From contig DASZIL010000040.1 of the NCBI GenBank assembly GCA_035949255.1, forward strand, positions 1-20,906: DNA of 20,906 nt. The letters run 5' to 3'. Below the pieces are notes generated by a model. It saw only the letters and a program-made list of their open reading frames with translations. It was not told the origin of the DNA and did not search any database. Of the stretch, positions 16,012-20,906 are shown piece after piece (position 1 is the stretch's first letter; every line of letters starts with the position of its first letter). The DNA is from GAS188 sp035949255 (GTDB taxonomy: Bacteria > Pseudomonadota > Alphaproteobacteria > Rhizobiales > Beijerinckiaceae). The position numbers and the translations under genes are program-made.

Positions 16012-16686
16012 TCAATTCCTGGCTCTTGCCGGGACCTTCCCTCCCCGCTCACGCAACAGCGAGCGCGCCAGGCGGTAACCGAGCAGAATGGCGACGAGCG
16101 CCGCATAGAAGAGCGGCTCGATGGGCACCTTCACGGAAAGCAGGAAATGCAGCACCGCCAGAATCGCCACGAGATAGACCCAGCGATGCAGGCGGTTCCA
16201 GGTCTGAGCGCCCAGGCGCCGGATCGCGAGATTGTTGGAGGTGATCGCAAGCGGCACGAGGATGACGAAGCCGGCCATGCCGATCGTGATGTAGAGGCGC
16301 TTCAGGATGTCGGCGATGATCGCCGAAAGATCGAGGCCCTGATCGAGGACGAGATAAGTCAGAAGATGGAGGACAACGTAATAAAAGGCGAGAAGCCCAA
16401 GCGCGCGCCGGAAACGGATGAGGTTGATCCCTGAGAGCTGCCGCAAGGGCGTGATCGCGAGGCTCGCAATGAGGAAGCGTAGCGCCCAGAGGCCCAGCGC
16501 ATGTTCGAGCGCCTTCATCGGGTCCGCGCCGAGGCGATCCGTGAGGCCGAGCTCGAACCACCAGACGGCCGGAATGAAGCCTCCGAGATAGACCAGTATT
16601 TTCGGCACCTGCCAAAATGCTACGAGCTGCTTGCCGCCTCGCGGGACGGCTCGCGGTCGCGGCAGCGAAGGGGCCTCAACCGACAT
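16012..16686 (-). CDS. msrQ: Protein-methionine-sulfoxide reductase haem-binding subunit MsrQ
   Basis: MsrQ (formerly YedZ) is the haem-b membrane subunit that passes electrons from the quinone pool to MsrP. The 224-residue protein has about six hydrophobic spans in the ferric-reductase-like fold. Likely haem ligands are among H62, H107, H167 and H180, in LEHALGLW, VVLHLLTY, RLHRWVYL and AVLHFLLS. The length and the SGINLIRFRRALGLLAFYY segment fit the family. The ATG at 16686 overlaps the MsrP stop by one base (TGATG), so the two subunits are coupled in translation. The N-terminus is Pro/Arg-rich and cytoplasmic. Confidence 0.95.
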   Translation of the reverse strand: MSVEAPSLPRPRAVPRGGKQLVAFWQVPKILVYLGGFIPAVWWFELGLTDRLGADPMKALEHALGLWALRFLIASLAITPLRQLSGINLIRFRRALGLLAFYYVVLHLLTYLVLDQGLDLSAIIADILKRLYITIGMAGFVILVPLAITSNNLAIRRLGAQTWNRLHRWVYLVAILAVLHFLLSVKVPIEPLFYAALVAILLGYRLARSLLRERGGKVPARARN

Positions 16687-17672
16687 CAGAAGAACTTGCG
16701 CAGATCCATGCCGGAATACAGGCTCGCGACCTGATCGGCATAGCCGTTGAAGGGAAGCGTCTCGCGGCGCTTCGCCAGAAGGCCGCCCTCCCCGATCCGG
16801 CGCTCCGTCTTCTGGCTCCAGCGCGGATGGTCCACCTCGGGATTCACATTGGAATAAAAGCCGTATTCATTGGAGTTCTGGAGGTTCCAGGTGGTCGGCG
16901 GCGCGTTCTCGACGAGGCTGATGCGGACGATCGACTTGATGCCCTTGAACCCGTATTTCCACGGCACCACGAGGCGCAACGGCGCACCGTTCTGATTGGG
17001 AAGCGTCTCGTCATAGATGCCGACGGCGAGAATTGTCAGCGGATGCATGGCCTCGTCGAGCCGCAATCCTTCGACGTAAGGCCATTCGAGAGGCTGGAAG
17101 AGTCCGTGTTGACCCGGCATCTCGGAAGGGCGCATCAGCGTCTCGAAGGCGACGAATTTGGCGCTGCCCAAGGGCTCCGCGCGCTCGAGCACCTTGGCGA
17201 GCGGGAAGCCGACCCAGGGGATGACCATCGACCAGCCCTCGACGCAGCGGTGGCGGTAAATCCGTTGCTCGAGCGCGAAGGGCTTGACGAAATCCTCGAG
17301 CGCGTAATCGGCGGGCTTGGCGACGAGCCCATCGACCTTCACGTTCCAAGGTGTCGTGGTCAGCGTATGGGCGTTTTGGCCGGGATCGCCCTTGTCGACG
17401 CCGAACTCGTAATAATTATTGTAGCTTGTCACATATTCGCGTGCCGTCACCGGTTCGCTCGTCGAGAATTTGCTCTTCTCGAAAGCGAGCGTCGCGGCTT
17501 GCGCTTCCGAAAAGGGAAGGCTCGCGAGCGGGAGCGCCGCGCTTCCGGCCAAGGCCGCGCTCGCGCCGAGGCCTGCCGCCTTGCCCATGAGCTCGCGGCG
17601 GTTCAGGTAAATCCCCCGCGGGGTGATTTCCGAAGGGCGGATGTCGTTGCCGTTACGGTTGCGAATGACCAT
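16686..17672 (-). CDS. msrP: Periplasmic protein-methionine-sulfoxide reductase catalytic subunit MsrP
   Basis: MsrP (formerly YedY) is a molybdopterin enzyme that reduces methionine sulfoxide in oxidised periplasmic proteins, so it guards the envelope against reactive oxygen and chlorine species. The 328 residues begin with a Tat signal: NRRELMG (R25-R26), then an Ala/Gly/Leu-rich h-region and a probable cut near AQA-A (about 59-60). The molybdenum-ligand cysteine is C143 in RHRCVEGWSMVIPW, followed by the family blocks RPSEMPGQHG and WPYVEGLRLDEAMHPL. The start at 17672 has GAGGAG 6 nt upstream. Downstream MsrQ overlaps by one base. The Tat motif lacks the usual Phe and Lys after RR but is within known variation. 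Confidence 0.95.
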   Translation of the reverse strand: MVIRNRNGNDIRPSEITPRGIYLNRRELMGKAAGLGASAALAGSAALPLASLPFSEAQAATLAFEKSKFSTSEPVTAREYVTSYNNYYEFGVDKGDPGQNAHTLTTTPWNVKVDGLVAKPADYALEDFVKPFALEQRIYRHRCVEGWSMVIPWVGFPLAKVLERAEPLGSAKFVAFETLMRPSEMPGQHGLFQPLEWPYVEGLRLDEAMHPLTILAVGIYDETLPNQNGAPLRLVVPWKYGFKGIKSIVRISLVENAPPTTWNLQNSNEYGFYSNVNPEVDHPRWSQKTERRIGEGGLLAKRRETLPFNGYADQVASLYSGMDLRKFF

Positions 17673-17732
17673 CTTGATCTCCTCGCCGAGTTCGCTATTC
17701 GCCAGTTACGGCAAGAATTGGATTTCCCGGCC

Positions 17733-17764
17733 TAACATTTACGTGAAAAGCGCACACGATGTTA
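17733..17764. repeat. Bulged inverted repeat between zwf and msrP
   Basis: TAACAT (17733-17738) pairs with ATGTTA (17759-17764), and CGTG (17742-17745) with CACG (17755-17758), giving ten base pairs interrupted by a 3-nt bulge. It lies in the 114-nt gap after the zwf stop and before the msrP start. It could end zwf transcription, though no T-run follows on the minus strand, or bind a regulator of msrPQ. No promoter boxes stand out in the gap. Confidence 0.35.
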
Positions 17765-17786
17765 CGCCCACGCGAATGATCGGGCC

Positions 17787-19265
17787 TCACGCGAGATCCT
17801 CGTTCCAGGTTCTCCCGTCGCGCTCGACGAGCGCGATCGAGGCCGCGGGTCCCCAGGTTCCCGCGATATAGGGCCGAGGCGGCTCGCCCGATCGATTCCA
17901 GGCTTCACGGATCGGATCGATCCAGCGCCAGGCAGCCTCCACCTCGTCACGGCGCATGAACAGCGACTGGTTGCCACGGATCACATCCATGACAAGGCGT
18001 TCATAGGCCTCGGGCACATGCCCCGTAAAGGTCTCGGCGAAGCTCATGTCGAGCGGCACATGCTGGAGGCGCATGCCGCCGGGACCAGGCTCCTTGATCA
18101 TCAGCCAGAGCTTGATCCCCTCGTCCGGCTGAAGCCGGATGACAAGCCGGTTGGCGGGTATCGAGTTCGTGCCGCCATCGAAAATCGCGTGCGGCACGGG
18201 ACGGAAAGCGACCTCGATGTCGGACACCCGCTGAGGCAAGCGTTTTCCCGTGCGCAGATAGAAAGGCACGCCGGCAAAGCGCCAATTGGCGACGCCCGCC
18301 TTGATGGCGACGAAGGTCTCGGTATTCGAGCCCTTTTTGCCGATCTCCTCGAGATAGCCGGGCACGGCCTCCCCGTTCGTCGCGCCCGCGCGGTATTGGC
18401 CTCTCACGGTGAGCATCGCCGCATTGACATCCGTGATCGGCACGAGCGCTTTCAGCACTTTCAGCTTTTCGTCGCGCAAGGCATCGGCCGCGAAGGCAGA
18501 GGGCGGCTCCATCGCGACGAGGCAAAGAAGCTGGAGCATATGGTTCTGCACCATGTCGCGCAGCGCGCCGGAGGCTTCATAATAGTCTGCGCGTTTCTCG
18601 ACCCCGATGGTCTCCGCGACCGTGATCTGCACATGATCGATATGCGCGGAATTCCAGACCGGCTCGAACAAGGCATTGGCGAAGCGCAACGCCATCAGGT
18701 TCTGCACGGTCTCCTTGCCGAGGTAGTGATCGATGCGGAAGACCTGCGGCTCCTTGAAGACGGCCCCGATCTCATCATTGATTTTTGCGGCGGATGCGCC
18801 GTCATGGCCGATCGGCTTTTCGACGATGATGCGAGCCTTCGGCGTGACGAGATGATGCTTCGCGAGCCGCTCCGCGATCGGCCCGAAAAGCTCGGGGCTC
18901 GTGGCGAGATAGAAGGCGCGCACGCGCTCTTCTCCACCCTCCAGCTTTTCGGCGAGCTGGCGCCAGCCCTTCTCGCCCGTCACATCGACCGAGAGATGCT
19001 GGATACGCTCGATAAACCGCTTGAACACCGCGGAAGCCGTGGCCTCCTTGCCGACGAAGGCGCGAAGCGAAGACGCGACGCCCTCGCGAAACTTCTCGTC
19101 GCTCATTTCCCGGCGAGCCACGCTGATGATGCGCGTTGGCTCGGTGAATTGTCCGTCGCTATCGCGCTGGAAGAGCGCCGGAAACAGCTTGCGATGGGCC
19201 AGATCGCCCGTCCCGCCGAAGACCACGAGATCGAAAGCCTCGACGTTGATGATTCGTGAAACCAT
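17787..19265 (-). CDS. zwf: Glucose-6-phosphate 1-dehydrogenase
   Basis: Zwf (EC 1.1.1.49) oxidises glucose-6-phosphate to 6-phosphogluconolactone and makes NADPH or NADH, as entry to the oxidative pentose phosphate and Entner-Doudoroff pathways. The 492-residue length is normal. The dinucleotide-binding loop is VVFGGTGDLAHRKLFPAL (14-31). The substrate motif is RIDHYLGKETVQN (177-189), containing the catalytic His. The C-terminal domain includes LVIRLQPDEGIKLW. The ATG at 19265 is chosen with AAAGG 8 nt upstream; a TTG two codons earlier (19271) has AAAGG only 1 nt away. The usual partners pgl and edd are not next to it; it is divergent from the MFS gene and precedes msrP by 114 nt. Confidence 0.96.
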   Translation of the reverse strand: MVSRIINVEAFDLVVFGGTGDLAHRKLFPALFQRDSDGQFTEPTRIISVARREMSDEKFREGVASSLRAFVGKEATASAVFKRFIERIQHLSVDVTGEKGWRQLAEKLEGGEERVRAFYLATSPELFGPIAERLAKHHLVTPKARIIVEKPIGHDGASAAKINDEIGAVFKEPQVFRIDHYLGKETVQNLMALRFANALFEPVWNSAHIDHVQITVAETIGVEKRADYYEASGALRDMVQNHMLQLLCLVAMEPPSAFAADALRDEKLKVLKALVPITDVNAAMLTVRGQYRAGATNGEAVPGYLEEIGKKGSNTETFVAIKAGVANWRFAGVPFYLRTGKRLPQRVSDIEVAFRPVPHAIFDGGTNSIPANRLVIRLQPDEGIKLWLMIKEPGPGGMRLQHVPLDMSFAETFTGHVPEAYERLVMDVIRGNQSLFMRRDEVEAAWRWIDPIREAWNRSGEPPRPYIAGTWGPAASIALVERDGRTWNEDLA

Positions 19266-19423
19266 GGGCAAGCCTTTGATGGGTAAATGGGGGGTTTCCG
19301 GTAAATCGCTACCATTTATCGGGGCGAAGTTCGAACCGGCATTTCAAGCATTCAAGATATGTGCCCGTGACGATGCGCCAAACGCCGGTTCAGAGTATGA
19401 CGGCGGGGATTTGGGAGCCCTTT
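19266..19423. promoter_or_regulatory. Divergent region between zwf and the MFS gene, with repeats
   Basis: TAAATGG (19284-19290) is mirrored by CCATTTA (19312-19318), and GGTAAAT occurs twice in direct order (19282-19288, 19300-19306) inside the zwf leader. A second perfect inverted repeat, GAACCGGC (19333-19340) and GCCGGTTC (19384-19391), lies on the MFS side, and includes the palindrome GTTCGAAC (19329-19336) at its edge. These suggest a shared operator zone. I see no confident promoter boxes. Confidence 0.35.
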
Positions 19424-20629
19424 ATGACCGATATTTCCCTCGACGCCCCTAGACGCGATGCCCGCGTCATTAGCCTCATCGGCGGCGCGCATTGCTCGAG
19501 CCATTTCTTTCAGCTCGTGCTGCCTCCACTGTTTCCGCTCATGAAAACGGGTTTCGGGGTCGATTTCGAGTCGCTCGGCCTCATGATGTCGGTGTTTTTC
19601 TTCATCTCGGCCATCGCGCAAGTGCTCATGGGCTTCATCGTCGATCGCTTCGGGGCGCAGCGCATCTTGCCGGTCGGCATCGCCTGCCTCGGCCTCGCCA
19701 TGCTCGGCATCGGCTTCGCCCAAAGTTATTGGATGCTGCTTCCCCTCGCGGCGCTCGGCGGCATCGGCAATTCGGTGTTCCATCCGGCCGATTATTCGGT
19801 GCTCACCGCACGCGTCTCCCCCTCGCGCATGGCGCGTGCCTATTCGGTGCACACGGTGAGCGGCACGATCGGCTGGACGCTCGCGCCGATCACGATGCTC
19901 TTTTTGTCGCAATGGCTCGGCTGGCGCGGCGCGCTGATGGCGGTCGGCGTGCTCGGCCTTATCTTCGCCGCCTTCATCGCCACCGAGCATTCCGAGCTCA
20001 CGACAGCCAGGCACGCTCATCCGGCCGCGAAACGCGAAGCCGGACCGGGCGGCGCCGCCCTGTTCATGAGCGTGCCGATCCTGATGGCCTTCCTCTACTT
20101 CGCTTTGCTCGCGACCGCCGGCGGCGCGACGCAGAACTTTTTTCCGACGGTGCTGCCGCAGGTGCAAGGGATCACGCTCGCGCTGGCGACGACCATCACC
20201 ACGGCCTATCTCGCCGCGAGCGCCTTCGGCTCCTTTGCCGGCGGATATGCGGCCGACATGACGAAGGATCACGACCGCGTCATCGGGGCCGGGCTCCTCG
20301 GCGCGGCGGCGCTCACGCTCGTCATCGGTTTTGTGCCCATGCCCGTCCTCTTGCTGTTCGCCGCCGCCCTCGCCATGGGCTTCATGTCGGGCTTCACCAT
20401 GCCATCACGCGACATGCTGGTGCGCGCCGCGACGCCGCCGGGTTCGACGGGGAAGGTGTTCGGCTTCGTTTATTCCGGGCTCGACCTCGGCTCGCTCGTC
20501 TCACCCGTGGTGGCCGGCGCGCTCATCGACACCGGGCATACGCCCTACGTCTTCGTGCTCATCGCCGCCGCGCTTGCGGCGACGGTGGGCGCGGCGATCG
20601 CGGTGAAGCACAACCGGCACGCGCGCTAA
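19424..20629 (+). CDS. MFS transporter, probable drug/metabolite exporter
   Basis: This is a major-facilitator-superfamily inner-membrane transporter of 401 residues with about twelve hydrophobic spans in two halves, joined by a polar loop at about 198-216 (HSELTTARHAHPAAKREAG). The motif-A-like loop after span 2 is GFIVDRFGAQRILPVG. The N-terminal GGAHCSSHFFQLVLPPLFPLM resembles fosmidomycin-resistance-type (Fsr) proteins, so efflux is plausible, but substrate cannot be assigned. The ATG at 19424 has GGGAG 6 nt upstream; the open frame extends 21 codons further back without a ribosome site. It is divergent from zwf and convergent with rsmA, 23 nt from the rsmA stop. Confidence 0.9.
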   Translation: MTDISLDAPRRDARVISLIGGAHCSSHFFQLVLPPLFPLMKTGFGVDFESLGLMMSVFFFISAIAQVLMGFIVDRFGAQRILPVGIACLGLAMLGIGFAQSYWMLLPLAALGGIGNSVFHPADYSVLTARVSPSRMARAYSVHTVSGTIGWTLAPITMLFLSQWLGWRGALMAVGVLGLIFAAFIATEHSELTTARHAHPAAKREAGPGGAALFMSVPILMAFLYFALLATAGGATQNFFPTVLPQVQGITLALATTITTAYLAASAFGSFAGGYAADMTKDHDRVIGAGLLGAAALTLVIGFVPMPVLLLFAAALAMGFMSGFTMPSRDMLVRAATPPGSTGKVFGFVYSGLDLGSLVSPVVAGALIDTGHTPYVFVLIAAALAATVGAAIAVKHNRHAR

Positions 20630-20652
20630 CCTTCCGCACCGGCGCGTGAATC

Positions 20653-20906
20653 TCAGCCGCACGCGCTCAACGCATTCGCCATCGCCACGAAAGCTTCTAT
20701 CGGCAATTCCTCGGCGCGGCTCGTCGGTAAGACGCCGGCGGCCTCGATCAAGGTCGAGGGTTCGAGCCCGAGCGTCCTCAAGCTCTGGCGCAGCATCTTC
20801 CGGCGTTGGCCGAAAGCCGCGGCCGTGACCCTTTCGAGCGCCTTCGTATCGCAGGCGAGCGGACGCGGACGCGGGTCGAGCCGCACGAGTGATGAGGTCA
20901 CCTTGG
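20653..20906 (-). CDS. rsmA: 16S rRNA (adenine-N6)-dimethyltransferase RsmA/KsgA, C-terminal part (5' end beyond window)
   Basis: Only the last 84 codons are present, running in from the right edge. They carry the family's C-terminal blocks: KVTSSLVRLDPRP, which is the usual VTSxVVRL strand, then VTAAAFGQRRKMLRQSLR, the diagnostic helix after the methyltransferase domain, and AGVLPTSRAEELPIEAF. The enzyme dimethylates two adjacent adenosines near the 3' end of 16S rRNA late in 30S assembly. The catalytic NxxY/F and SAM motifs are outside the window. The stop lies 23 nt from the convergent MFS stop. Confidence 0.9.
   Translation of the reverse strand, partial: KVTSSLVRLDPRPRPLACDTKALERVTAAAFGQRRKMLRQSLRTLGLEPSTLIEAAGVLPTSRAEELPIEAFVAMANALSACG

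Overview
This window is chromosomal DNA from a high-GC Gram-negative bacterium, most likely an alphaproteobacterium of the Hyphomicrobiales. That placement is inferred from gene content (livHMGF-type cassette, NodT-type efflux channel, MsrPQ), strong G/C third-position bias and tight 1-4 nt gene overlaps. I see no phage genes, transposase, CRISPR array or tRNA. Long open frames antisense to the real genes are a by-product of the high GC.

Layout. (1) 1-4665, minus strand: a branched-chain amino-acid/HAAT-type ABC importer, read from high to low coordinates as periplasmic binding protein, LivH, LivM, LivG, LivF (cut by the window edge). (2) 4666-4981: divergent control region holding a 15-bp tandem palindrome. 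(3) 4982-5521, plus: gluconokinase. (4) 5569-6258, minus: unrecognised single-span membrane protein rich in Pro and Ala. (5) 6639-15995, plus: a four-gene operon for a complete RND efflux pump: NodT-type outer-membrane lipoprotein, periplasmic adaptor and two different RND permeases (MdtABC-like), all joined by 4-nt overlaps. (6) 16012-17672, minus: msrPQ, periplasmic methionine sulfoxide repair. (7) 17787-19265, minus: zwf, glucose-6-phosphate dehydrogenase. (8) 19424-20629, plus: an MFS transporter. (9) 20653-end, minus: the C-terminal part of rsmA (ksgA).

How the parts relate. GntK and Zwf both feed 6-phosphogluconate metabolism, but they are about 12 kb apart and not co-transcribed. The RND operon is self-contained, with its own outer-membrane channel and two permeases that probably assemble as a heteromer. 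MsrPQ forms a Tat-exported molybdoenzyme with its haem-binding membrane subunit.

Novelty. Most genes are members of familiar families. The least explained items are the tandem palindrome at 4813-4844, the unknown membrane protein at 5569-6258, the symmetrical element upstream of the efflux operon, and the low-complexity extensions of the efflux adaptor. I found no convincing undescribed multi-gene system.
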